Assembly (NCBI RefSeq): GCF_001922305.1
Contig: NZ_CP018839.1
Coordinates: 1,798,001-1,862,000 of the forward strand
Source: Thauera chlorobenzoica
GTDB taxonomy: Bacteria > Pseudomonadota > Gammaproteobacteria > Burkholderiales > Rhodocyclaceae
DNA length: 64,000 nt
Direction: 5' to 3'
The notes under the pieces: generated by a model
Told to the model about the DNA's origin: nothing
Databases searched by the model: none
What the model saw: only the letters and a program-made list of their open reading frames with translations
Program-made: the position numbers and the translations under genes
In this document: in pieces, positions 1-7,666 of the stretch
Layout: every line of letters begins with the position of its first letter
Position numbering within the stretch: position 1 is the first letter of the stretch

Positions 1-256
1 CCCGCGCGCCCTTCAGCGGCGCGTCGTCGATCGATACGACGGCGTCGATGGGCTGCACGAGGGGGGGCGGCGGTGGCGGCAGACGCGCCTGGAGCTGCTT
101 CCTGAGTTCGTCGAGATCCTGGCGCAGGGCGTCCTGGCCCTGCCTGACGGCTTCCACGTCGCGGCGCAACTGTTCCATGTCCCCGGCTTCCTGAGCCGGG
201 GCCGGCGCAGACAGACCCGCGAGGGTCAGCGCCGCGCATAGCATGATTCGGTTCAT
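1..256 (-). CDS. DsbA/thioredoxin-like periplasmic protein (N-terminal part, cut by window edge)
   Basis: The visible 85 residues begin with a signal peptide (MNRIMLCAALTLAGLSAPAPA). A charged heptad-like stretch rich in Glu, Arg and Gln follows and is probably a coiled coil, then a run of prolines, and last VSIDDAPLKGAR. That order (signal, coiled coil, Pro linker, 'd.p..G...AP' entry) is typical of DsbA-family oxidoreductases with a thioredoxin fold. The CxxC active site would lie outside the window, so the enzymatic call is inference. The start is the ATG at 256, and the next gene in the same direction lies about 190 bases upstream. Confidence 0.55.
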   Translation of the reverse strand, partial: MNRIMLCAALTLAGLSAPAPAQEAGDMEQLRRDVEAVRQGQDALRQDLDELRKQLQARLPPPPPPLVQPIDAVVSIDDAPLKGAR

Positions 257-445
257 GACATCCCTTCCATCTCGGTGGCCAGGCGATCCGGACCGGCGCC
301 AGGCATTCGCCCCCCTCGACCCGTTGCCCGGTCAAGGAGGGCGAAGGTTTCTTCAGTTCCCGGCTTGTCCGCGGCGGGCCCTGGCGGTCTTCCCGACTTC
401 AGGAAAAGACCCTTCGGCGCCCGCCGATCGGAGCAAGGTGTGTGC

Positions 446-1924
446 TTACGGGAAGGTCACGGTGATATTGACGTCCGCGTCGTCCTCCAATTCCGGCGCG
501 CCGTAGCTCACGCCATCATCGTCGGTTGCTGCACCGGTCACGACGTTGGTGTGGAGACCGGCGGCGGAGATCCTGCCGACGAACGTGCACGGGTAGCTGT
601 CCAACGGATCAATGGTTTGCGGAACCGCGCACGTCGTGCTGATGACGTTGCCTTGGACCGTGGTGATGTCGCCGAACCTGTCGTCCGTGAGGCTAGTAAG
701 TGTCAGCGTGTCGAAGCTGGAGGTGTTGCTCACCCCGACGCTGAACTGCACATCCACGGTAACGGCCTGCGTTGCGGTCGCGGTCTTGGTCAGGCTCGGC
801 GGGCTCGAGTCGTCGACAACGGTCACGTCGGCCGGATCATCATCGCAGAGGTTCGAATGACCGAAATCATCGCTTCCGCACGCGGTGACGACGTCGGTGA
901 TCGTGTCACCTGCATCGTGCGCCCCGGACGCCACTAGCACCGTAAATTGACACATGTACGGGTTCTGACCACCCGGATCGTTGATTTCCGCCGGAATCGT
1001 CGCCAACGCGCAGGTGGTCGCCGTGACGGCGCCCTGAACCTGGGTGATGTCGCCGTACAGGTTGTCGACCAGGCTGTCCAGCGTCACGTTCGAGACCAGC
1101 GCGTTGTTGGTCACCGCGACACTGTAGATCACCGAGCCGCCCGCTTCGGAAACCGTCGTCGTCACCGCGTCCTTGATCACCGTGATGCTTGCGGTTTCGA
1201 GGAAGACGTCGATGTTGAGGTTGCCGCAATTGCACTTCGATGGCGATCCCGGGAAGGCATCGAACGTGCCCGCGGTCGTATACGTGGCCGAGTCGCACAC
1301 CTCGTTCGCGCCCGGCTGACGCCAACTCGTGCACCAGGGCAGATTGACCTTGCTGTCGTTGTTGCTGTCGACACACATGGTGGTGATGGTCTGGCGAATC
1401 ACCTGTGGGTTGTTGGCGGCGTCGATGTCGCCGCAAATATCAGGGGCCGCATCCTTGTTGATGAAGGTTGGCGAATTTGCCGCAGTGACCACATTCGGCG
1501 CGCACTGTCCGGTCAAGGCGCCATCGGCTCCGCCGCCGTCGGTGGCGATATAAAGACCGAGGTCGTAGCGGGCCTGGGCGGTCAGCGGCATCGTGAAGTC
1601 GGCGGTGAAGGTGAAAGGCTGGCCGGAGACACAGGTGAACTGCCCTTGTGGGTTCGGGTCCTGACAACCATCATTGTTCGCATCCTGCGGTCCACCGGGA
1701 GTCACCGCGATACAGATGTTGCTGACCGAAGACAGCGTCACGTCATTGGCGGTACACGTCAGGCTCTGGCTGTTGCCGTGCGCCATCCACACATCCTGCA
1801 TGCAACTGGGTGCGACCTGGGCCGACGCCGGCGGCGCTCCCAGCAGCAGCCCTCCCACTACCAGCGGCGTCGCCGCGCCGATACAGCGCGCCCACGAACG
1901 CGCCCATCTCGTCAAGCTTCTCAT
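446..1924 (-). CDS. Secreted DUF11-like repeat protein, function unknown
   Basis: This 492-aa protein has an N-terminal signal peptide ending near APPASAQ and is probably exported. Residues about 36-240 form a Cys-rich region with no family I recognise. Two DUF11/conserved-repeat-like Ig folds follow, at about 245-365 and 375-490. Both carry the pattern 'F.V.V.N....TL.SL.D...GDIT.VQG', visible as LYGDITQVQG and RFGDITTVQG. DUF11 domains are usually found in cell-surface or secreted proteins. There are no C-terminal anchor, PEP-CTERM or T9SS tags. It stands alone, downstream of a LuxR regulator on the same strand. Its role is not predictable from sequence. Confidence 0.8.
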   Translation of the reverse strand: MRSLTRWARSWARCIGAATPLVVGGLLLGAPPASAQVAPSCMQDVWMAHGNSQSLTCTANDVTLSSVSNICIAVTPGGPQDANNDGCQDPNPQGQFTCVSGQPFTFTADFTMPLTAQARYDLGLYIATDGGGADGALTGQCAPNVVTAANSPTFINKDAAPDICGDIDAANNPQVIRQTITTMCVDSNNDSKVNLPWCTSWRQPGANEVCDSATYTTAGTFDAFPGSPSKCNCGNLNIDVFLETASITVIKDAVTTTVSEAGGSVIYSVAVTNNALVSNVTLDSLVDNLYGDITQVQGAVTATTCALATIPAEINDPGGQNPYMCQFTVLVASGAHDAGDTITDVVTACGSDDFGHSNLCDDDPADVTVVDDSSPPSLTKTATATQAVTVDVQFSVGVSNTSSFDTLTLTSLTDDRFGDITTVQGNVISTTCAVPQTIDPLDSYPCTFVGRISAAGLHTNVVTGAATDDDGVSYGAPELEDDADVNITVTFP

Positions 1925-2148
1925 GATGTTCTCCTATCCGCTTCGGGACGAGCTTCGCCCCCTCGGGGATCAGCGCGGATCCTCGCAGGGATATCCGTTC
2001 TGCGCCGACCGCCTCCCACTGTCATCCGCATGCAGGTGTTTTGTCCTGCGTGCCGACGTCCAGGTTTTTTAGGGATAGCAGAGAAATGCGCTTGAAATGC
2101 TGGCCCGGTGGCCTAGGACCGGTGACCTAGGTCCGGTGTCCTAGGCCG
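1925..2148. other. Intergenic region with CTAG-rich repeats
   Basis: This 224-base gap separates the LuxR gene from the DUF11 gene, both on the minus strand. It should contain the promoter of the secreted protein. The only clear structure is the 14-bp periodic CCTAGG repeat described separately, which starts four bases past the LuxR stop codon. Confidence 0.5.
2105..2145. repeat. 14-bp tandem repeat with three CCTAGG palindromes
   Basis: CCTAGG occurs at 2112-2117, 2126-2131 and 2140-2145, exactly 14 bases apart. The spacers are ACCGGTGA and TCCGGTGT, and a further CCGGTG at 2105-2110 keeps the same phase. The array is therefore both a direct repeat and a near-palindrome centred on ACCTAGGT. 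CTAG is generally rare in proteobacterial DNA, so three copies in 34 bases is not expected by chance. A multi-site operator is the simplest reading; a transcription terminator is less likely because no T tract follows. Confidence 0.7.
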
Positions 2149-2823
2149 TCATCCGCCGGCTGGCGAAGTGCCGAAAGGATGGCGCGACAGCGCCAGTTGG
2201 GCGCGCCGTGTGACCCCGAGCTTGGCGAAGACGTGGCTCAGGTGGGCCTTGACGGTTTTGTCGCTCAGCCCCAGGGCCTTGGCGATTTCCTTGTTCGTGC
2301 ACCCGCGCGAGATCAGGCCGACGATTTCCTCTTCCCGCGGGCTGAGCTTTTCGTTTGCGCCTGCGGGGGTGCGGGGCCGGGCCGACAGATTGACCGCGTC
2401 GATCAGGCTGGTCAGGGCGTGTGCGAGTTTCTCGCGCCCGAGCCAGATTTCTCCGCGCTGGACCGCGCGCATCGCTTCTGCATATTCACGGCGGTCGCAA
2501 TGCTTCGGCACGAAGCCGCTGACGCCCTGCAGCAGCGCATTCGACACGCGCTCGTCGGTGAGGGTGCTGGTTGCCAGCAGGATCGCCGTTCCTGGCGCCG
2601 AACGGTGAAAGGACGCAAGCTGTCCATCCTGCTCCGCTTCGGGCGGGTCCGCATCGAACACCAGAATGTCCGCCTGCAGTGCGTCGAGCAGCACGGGAAG
2701 TTGAACGTAGCGGCTCACCCGCGCCACCAGCCGGACATCGGCCAGCTCCGCCGCGACGCCGACGTTCGCGCAGAAGCTCTCGTCCGGGCTGGCGACGAGG
2801 GCGGTTGCGGTCTTCTTTTCCAT
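2149..2823 (-). CDS. LuxR/NarL-family response regulator
   Basis: The protein has 224 aa from the ATG at 2823, which has an AGGGAG Shine-Dalgarno upstream. Residues about 6-120 look like a receiver domain, with a candidate phosphoacceptor Asp in ILVFDADPPE. The acidic pocket near the N-terminus (LVASPDESF) is weaker than in typical receivers, so phosphorylation is uncertain. Residues about 150-215 form a clear LuxR-type helix-turn-helix (LSPREEEIVGLISRG, then NKEIAKALGLSDKTVKAHLS). No partner kinase is adjacent; the kdpDE-like pair upstream on the same strand is a different family. The repeat array just past its stop codon is a candidate binding site. Confidence 0.85.
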   Translation of the reverse strand: MEKKTATALVASPDESFCANVGVAAELADVRLVARVSRYVQLPVLLDALQADILVFDADPPEAEQDGQLASFHRSAPGTAILLATSTLTDERVSNALLQGVSGFVPKHCDRREYAEAMRAVQRGEIWLGREKLAHALTSLIDAVNLSARPRTPAGANEKLSPREEEIVGLISRGCTNKEIAKALGLSDKTVKAHLSHVFAKLGVTRRAQLALSRHPFGTSPAGG

Positions 2824-2979
2824 TGCGGCCAGCTCCCTAGCTGCCTCTCTGCCGGGCCTTCTTGCCGGGCATGAACCCGGCCAGCCTTGTCTTCGATTTA
2901 TAGGATGTTTGTCACCGACTGTCACGGTCATGCGCAGGACGGCGCTGTCCGGCCGCGCCGGTTCCGGATTGCCTGAACT

Positions 2980-3768
2980 TCACCCCGGCGGCGGTGCCGG
3001 CGCCGGCAGGGTGGGGTTGCCGAGCGGATCGGAGCGGAGGCGGTAGCCGACCCCCGCTTGGGTGAGGATGTGCACCGGAAAGCGGGGGTCGGCTTCGAGC
3101 TTGCGCCGCAGGCCGGCCATGTACACGCGCAGGTAATGGGCGTGCTCGACGTGGTTCGGTCCCCAGACGCCGGCGAGCAGCTGGCGGTGGGTCAGCACCC
3201 GTCCGCCGCCGGCGATCAGCTGGCCGAGCAGGCGGTATTCGATCGGGGTCAGATGGACCGGCTCGCCGGCGCGGCTGACCGCGCGGCGCTCGAGATCGAC
3301 CTCGATGTCGCCGAACGCTACCCGGCTCGGGGTGTGTGCGGGGCGCAGCGCCCGCCGCAGCAGGGCGCGGATGCGGGCGCGCAGCTCGGCGACGCCGAAG
3401 GGTTTGCTCAGATAGTCGTCCGCGCCGGCATCGAGCGCCGCCACCTTGTCGGTTTCGTCGCTGCGGGCGGACAGCACCAGGACCGGCATCCCGCTCCAGC
3501 GCCGGATTTGGTCGAGCAGGTGGATGCCGTTGCCGTCCGGCAGGCCAAGGTCGAGGATCAGCAGGTCCGGGCGCCGCGCCGCAGCCTCGATGCTGCCGCG
3601 TTGAAGGGTTGCCGCCTCGCACACCGTGCAGCCTTCGGTTTCGAGCGCGGCGCGCACGAAGCGGCGGATGCCGGGCTCGTCCTCGACGAGCAAGACGAGC
3701 GGGGTGGGGTCGGGGACGGTCTTCATCGGCGGTTGGCCGGTGTCGCGCAGGGCTTGTCGCCTGGTCAC
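2980..3768 (-). CDS. kdpE: OmpR/KdpE-family response regulator
   Basis: This 262-aa DNA-binding response regulator has a receiver at residues about 20-135, with acidic pair VEDE, phosphoacceptor in LLILDLGLPDGNG and Lys in YLSKPFG. A winged-helix OmpR-type domain follows at about 145-245 (HLTPIEYRLLGQL). It is closest in style to KdpE, the regulator of the Kdp potassium ATPase. The GTG at 3768 overlaps the kinase stop codon by four bases (GTGA), which suggests translational coupling; an ATG at 3726 would give a 248-aa protein that starts nearer the receiver. The C-terminus carries a Pro/Ala tail. No kdpFABC genes are in the window. Confidence 0.85.
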   Translation of the reverse strand: MTRRQALRDTGQPPMKTVPDPTPLVLLVEDEPGIRRFVRAALETEGCTVCEAATLQRGSIEAAARRPDLLILDLGLPDGNGIHLLDQIRRWSGMPVLVLSARSDETDKVAALDAGADDYLSKPFGVAELRARIRALLRRALRPAHTPSRVAFGDIEVDLERRAVSRAGEPVHLTPIEYRLLGQLIAGGGRVLTHRQLLAGVWGPNHVEHAHYLRVYMAGLRRKLEADPRFPVHILTQAGVGYRLRSDPLGNPTLPAPAPPPG

Positions 3769-4997
3769 GGCGGCAACAGGGGCTGGGGGGGGACGGGCAG
3801 GCGCAGCGTGAAGCAGGCGCCGCCGTCAGGCTGGTTGCTGGCTTCGACGCGGCCGCCGTGGGCTTCGATGATCGCGCGCACGATCGCCAGCCCCAGTCCG
3901 GTGCCGGCGTCGCCGGCCGTGGCCCGGAGGGGCGTGCCGGTGCCGCGCACGAAGCGCTCGAAGATCGCCTGTTCCTGCCCTGGCGGCAGTCCGCAACCGC
4001 TATCGCAGAGGGTGATTTCGAGGACGCGCTGCTCGCGGGCGAGTCCGCTGCGCGCGCTCGATCCGGCCGCTTCGAGCGGTGTGGCCGCTATGCCGGGCCC
4101 GGTGCGGCGGAGGTGCGCCGCGGCGGGCGTCGGCGCTGCGTCCGAACTGCGTGCGCGGACCGTCACCCGCCCGCCGGTAGGCGTATGGTTGATCGCGTTA
4201 TCGAGCAGGTTGCACAGCACCCGCTCCATCATCGCCGGGTCGACATGGGCGAGCGGCAGCTCTTCGGGGACGTCGATCACGAGCGGGTGGTCCTGCAGCA
4301 GATGGGACCGTGCCTGCAGCGCGCTGGCGATCATCTCGTCGACCGGGATCCACTCGCGGGCGAGCGGCACCGGGGCCGATTGCAGGCGGGCGAGATCGAG
4401 CAGGTCGCGGGCGAGGGCATGAGTGCGCACGGCTTCGCGGCGGATCGCTTCGGCCAGCTCGGCCTGTACCGGCGGCAGCGGTGGGCCGGCCAGCGGCAGG
4501 GACTCGGCCAGCCCGGCGAGTGCGGTGAGCGGCGTGCGCAGATCGTGCGAGATCGAGGCGAGGAGGGTGTTGCGCAGGCGCTCGGATTCGACCGCGAGCT
4601 GGGCGCGCGCCGCTTCCTCGCCGCGCGCTTCGGCGCTGTCGCGCTCGCGCCGCAGACGGGCAGCGAGCTCGGCGGTGGTCAGTGCCACTGCGAGCAGCAC
4701 GGCGAAGGTGAGCAGGTACTGCAGGTCGGACACCGCCAGGGTGAACTGCGGGTGGACGAAGAAGAAGTCGAACAGCGCCACCGACAGGAAGGCCGCCAGC
4801 ACCGCCGGCCCGCGCCCCAGGCGGATCGCGGCGAACAGGACGGCGAGCGGGAACAGCATCGCGATGTTGGCGAGGTCGAGATGGCCGAGCAAGGGCATTC
4901 CGGCAAGCGCGACCGCGATCACTGCGATCGCTGCCCACAGGTAATTGCGCCACGGCGGGCGTTCGGGCGCGGCAGGGCGGGAGGGAACGGCACTCAT
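3765..4997 (-). CDS. kdpD: KdpD-like sensor histidine kinase, short form
   Basis: The protein has 410 aa. Residues about 18-112 hold four hydrophobic segments of the DUF4118 type found in KdpD, including ALFDFFFVHPQFT. A HisKA domain follows with the phospho-acceptor His at residue 151 (SISHDLRTPLTAL), and then an ATPase domain with N box (NLLDNAINHT), G1 (DSGCGLP) and G2 (GTGLGLAIVRAI). Full KdpD is about 890 aa, so the N-terminal KdpD sensor and Usp domains are absent here. The first hydrophobic segment is preceded by a normal cytosolic N-terminus, so this looks like a naturally short form rather than a break. Confidence 0.85.
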   Translation of the reverse strand: MSAVPSRPAAPERPPWRNYLWAAIAVIAVALAGMPLLGHLDLANIAMLFPLAVLFAAIRLGRGPAVLAAFLSVALFDFFFVHPQFTLAVSDLQYLLTFAVLLAVALTTAELAARLRRERDSAEARGEEAARAQLAVESERLRNTLLASISHDLRTPLTALAGLAESLPLAGPPLPPVQAELAEAIRREAVRTHALARDLLDLARLQSAPVPLAREWIPVDEMIASALQARSHLLQDHPLVIDVPEELPLAHVDPAMMERVLCNLLDNAINHTPTGGRVTVRARSSDAAPTPAAAHLRRTGPGIAATPLEAAGSSARSGLAREQRVLEITLCDSGCGLPPGQEQAIFERFVRGTGTPLRATAGDAGTGLGLAIVRAIIEAHGGRVEASNQPDGGACFTLRLPVPPQPLLPP

Positions 4998-5066
4998 GAG
5001 CGCATGTTAACGCGGAAGAGCGAGCCCGGCATGCGCCGGGCCGTTGAGCTTGTCGCCTCTACGGGC

Positions 5067-6038
5067 TCAGTCGCTCACGGGGGCGTCGATGGCGTGGAGC
5101 GTTTCGAGCAGTTGCGGACGCAATGGGCCGGCGGCGGCAAGCCCGCGCCGGGCGGCGGCGCGGGCTTCGTCGCGCCGCCCCAGTTCGAGCAGCACCTGCG
5201 CCCGGTTGTTGTACGCCGCAGCCAGGCCGTGGGCTTCGGCGACGCGACGGAAGGCCGCTTCGGCGCCGTGCTTGTCGCCGGCGGCGTAGAGCGTGTTGCC
5301 CAGCCCCATCGCCAGCGTCGGATTGCCGGGCCAGCGCGCGAGGGCGCTGCGGTAGGCCTGGAGCGCGGCGGCGGGGGGGGCGGTACGCTCGAACGCGACC
5401 AGGGCGCGGACGGTTTCGTCTTCGCTCGCGGTTGCGGGAAGGCGCCCGGGCGGCAGGGCGACGAACGCCCACTGCCCGCCGCGCCTCCAGGTGTGCTCGA
5501 AGGTGCGCAGGCTCAGCTCCTGGCGTTTCATTGGTCCGGAGCGCAGGAGCACGCTGCCGCGCTCGAGGTCGTAGCCCACCGCCACCGCGTAGTGCCAGGA
5601 CGGCGCCCATGACAGGCCGAGATTCTGCAGCACGACCACCGGGTTGCCGGCAGCGGTCTCGCGCAGCAAGGCTTCGAGGGAGGCCGGGATGAGCGTCGCC
5701 ACCGCCCCCCGGCGGCGGGCGGCGGCGAGCATCTCGATCTGCAGCGAGCCTTCGCGGGCGGGGAGGAAGACCTGGCCGACGAGGGCCTCGGGCTGGGTCG
5801 GCAGGCCGGCGGCGGACAGGCTGGTGGCGAGCGCCGCCGGCCCACAGAAGTAGCTGTCGTCGGGGAAGAACGGGGTGTCGGCGAGTTCGACCTGCGGTGG
5901 CAGCTCGGGCGGGGGCTGCGCTTGCAACTGCCGCGCCGAGGTGGCGCAACCGGCGCTCGCCAGGGCGGCGAGCAGTACGGCTGCGGCTGCGGCCAGGCGT
6001 GGCCGCAGCCAGGCGTGCAGCGCCGCGGACCAGGGCAT
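5067..6038 (-). CDS. PA2778-family C39-like cysteine peptidase lipoprotein with TPRs
   Basis: The protein has 323 aa. A signal peptide ends in the lipobox LASAGC, with the lipidated Cys at 31. A papain-like C39 domain follows, with the probable catalytic Cys65 in YFCGPAAL and His149 in SWHYAVAVGYD. Residues about 225-315 form TPR-like helical repeats (NPTLAMGLGNTLYAAGD, AAYNNRAQVLLELGR). This matches the PA2778 family, which is commonly encoded next to a PA2779-type small membrane protein, as it is here with a 7-base gap. Its substrate is unknown; the pairing suggests periplasmic processing or envelope maturation. Confidence 0.8.
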   Translation of the reverse strand: MPWSAALHAWLRPRLAAAAAVLLAALASAGCATSARQLQAQPPPELPPQVELADTPFFPDDSYFCGPAALATSLSAAGLPTQPEALVGQVFLPAREGSLQIEMLAAARRRGAVATLIPASLEALLRETAAGNPVVVLQNLGLSWAPSWHYAVAVGYDLERGSVLLRSGPMKRQELSLRTFEHTWRRGGQWAFVALPPGRLPATASEDETVRALVAFERTAPPAAALQAYRSALARWPGNPTLAMGLGNTLYAAGDKHGAEAAFRRVAEAHGLAAAYNNRAQVLLELGRRDEARAAARRGLAAAGPLRPQLLETLHAIDAPVSD

Positions 6039-6045
6039 CGCCGGT

Positions 6046-6438
6046 TCAGCGCACCGAGCGGGTGAACGGGAAGACCTTGGTCAGGCCGAGGATGTCGGTG
6101 AGCAGGAGGACGAAGAACACCAGCAGGATGGCACCGATGATGCCGCCGGCGGGGGCGCTGTCGATCTGCTCGGCCAGGCGGGCGGCCTCGTCGTCGGTGA
6201 GCGCGGCGATGCGTTCCCGGGCGAGCGCGGGGTCGACGCCCTGGCGCTCGAGTTCGGTGCGCACGTCGTCGCGTTCGAGCGCGGCGGCGAGGCGGGCGTG
6301 GCTTGCGCCCTGGTCAACGGCGGTGCTGCGGGCGAGCTGTTCGGTCGGGATCAGTCCGGCATGGGCGGGATGCACCAGGGTCGCATTGGCGAAGCTGAGG
6401 CTGAGGACGACGGCAAGGATGCGTTGAAGGCGTTTCAT
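6046..6438 (-). CDS. PA2779-family small membrane protein
   Basis: This 130-aa protein has an N-terminal signal sequence (LAVVLSLSFANATLVHPAHA) and an acidic helical middle part. One C-terminal membrane segment (GAILLVFFVLLLTDILGL) is followed by a short basic end. The ATG at 6438 has a GAGG Shine-Dalgarno; an upstream in-frame ATG at 6465 is less likely. It lies directly before the C39-like peptidase gene and is probably cotranscribed with it. The family is known as PA2779 and its function is not established. Confidence 0.78.
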   Translation of the reverse strand: MKRLQRILAVVLSLSFANATLVHPAHAGLIPTEQLARSTAVDQGASHARLAAALERDDVRTELERQGVDPALARERIAALTDDEAARLAEQIDSAPAGGIIGAILLVFFVLLLTDILGLTKVFPFTRSVR

Positions 6439-6834
6439 TGTTTTTTTCCTCTCGATGGGCAACACGGGCCAGGGAGCGGGGTCATCGCGTGAATATCGGC
6501 GGCGGCCCTTGTCGCGACCGGCACAAGCGCTGCCGCCGTCCTTCTGCTATTCGTGCGACCACCCGGCTGATCAGGGCCGGACGCCTTCTGCCGTCCGGCC
6601 CGCCTGAAATATAGTCAATTCTGATAGCCGCGTCGTCCGGTGTGTGCGCGGAGATCGCATCAGCATGTAACCTGCGGCCACCATGGCGGAGTCCGCGCGG
6701 GTCGCCGGCGTGACCGGCGCCTCCGCCGTGCTTGCGCCGGAGCGCCGCTGTGGCCGATAGTCGACGGTTTTCCCGCATGGCTTACCGCAGTGTGGGAGCC
6801 CGCAACGAAACGGCACCAAACGGAGCGCCTGCCG
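6439..6834. other. Divergent intergenic region without a supported gene
   Basis: About 395 bases separate the PA2779-type gene (minus) from the TauE/SafE gene (plus). Both promoters should be here. Open frames crossing it have no recognisable product and no good ribosome site. The one clear structure is a perfect 10-bp stem with an 8-base loop at 6574-6601. Confidence 0.6.
6574..6601. repeat. Perfect 10-bp inverted repeat
   Basis: GGGCCGGACG (6574-6583) pairs fully with CGTCCGGCCC (6592-6601) around the loop CCTTCTGC. No T tract follows on either strand, so an intrinsic terminator is unlikely. It sits between two divergent genes and could be an operator or simply a GC-rich palindrome. Confidence 0.5.
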
Positions 6835-7641
6835 ATGGAATTCGATCTCTGGTGGCTCGCCTATCCCCTGCTCGGGGTGGTGGTGGGCTTTTTCGCCGGC
6901 CTGCTCGGCGTGGGCGGCGGCGGCATCATGGTGCCGATCCTGACCAGCCTGTTTCTCGCCCAGGAATTTCCCCGCGACCAGGTCGTGCATATGGCGCTCG
7001 GTACCTCGATGGCGGCGATCGTGCTGACCGCGGTCTCCAGCCTGCGCGCGCACCATGCGCACGCTGCGGTGCGCTGGGACGTGGTGCGCGCGATCACGCC
7101 CGGGATCCTGTTCGGCACCTTCGGCGCGACCTTCGTTGCGGCGCGCGTCGATACCGTGCCGCTGGCGATTTTCTTCGTCGTCTTCATGGGCTACGTCGCG
7201 GTGCAGATGCTGCTCGGGATCAAGCCCAGGCCGAGCCGCAACCTGCCCGGTGCGCTCGGCATGAGCGCTGCCGGCGTGGGAATCGGCGGGGTGTCGGCGC
7301 TGGTGGCGATCGGTGGCGGTTCGTTGTCGGTGCCGTTCCTGAGCTGGTGCAACGTCAAGGTCCATCACGCGATCGGCACTTCGGCCGCGATCGGGCTGCC
7401 GATCGCGTTCGCCGGCACCGTGGGTTACCTGGTCAATGGCTGGGGCGCACCCGGCACGCCTGCACTGACCCTGGGCTTCATCTACCTGCCGGCGCTGGTG
7501 CTGGTGTCGGCGGTGAGCATGTTCTTCGCCCCGCTCGGCGCGCGCCTGGCGCATCGCCTGCCGGTGGCGATGCTGCGGAAGGTGTTCGCCGGGGTGCTGG
7601 TGGCGCTGTGCGTGAAGATGCTGCACAGCCTGTTCGCCTGA
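6835..7641 (+). CDS. TauE/SafE-family membrane exporter
   Basis: This 268-aa inner-membrane protein has about eight hydrophobic segments and the two typical glycine-rich family motifs, LLGVGGGGIMVP near residue 24 and VAIGGGSLSVPFL near 155. Members export or import sulfite, sulfoacetate or other small sulfur-containing anions; the substrate cannot be read from the sequence. The ATG at 6835 is preceded by GGAG. It stands alone between the PA2779 pair and the convergent znuA. Confidence 0.85.
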   Translation: MEFDLWWLAYPLLGVVVGFFAGLLGVGGGGIMVPILTSLFLAQEFPRDQVVHMALGTSMAAIVLTAVSSLRAHHAHAAVRWDVVRAITPGILFGTFGATFVAARVDTVPLAIFFVVFMGYVAVQMLLGIKPRPSRNLPGALGMSAAGVGIGGVSALVAIGGGSLSVPFLSWCNVKVHHAIGTSAAIGLPIAFAGTVGYLVNGWGAPGTPALTLGFIYLPALVLVSAVSMFFAPLGARLAHRLPVAMLRKVFAGVLVALCVKMLHSLFA

Positions 7642-7666
7642 GCCTGGTGTCCGCCCCGGGGGGCGT

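Noticed and set aside
5024..5041. GCCCGGC/GCCGGGC hairpin between the peptidase and kinase genes as a terminator
   Set aside because: The stem is only 7 bp with no T tract in either direction, which is common in this GC-rich sequence.
3336..5612. 758-aa plus-strand frame over kdpDE and the peptidase gene
   Set aside because: It is Arg/Gly/Ala-rich without domains and is antisense to three clear genes.
6482..6778. 98-aa minus-strand frame in the PA2779-TauE gap
   Set aside because: Arg-rich composition, no domain, no ribosome site, and it includes the perfect inverted repeat.
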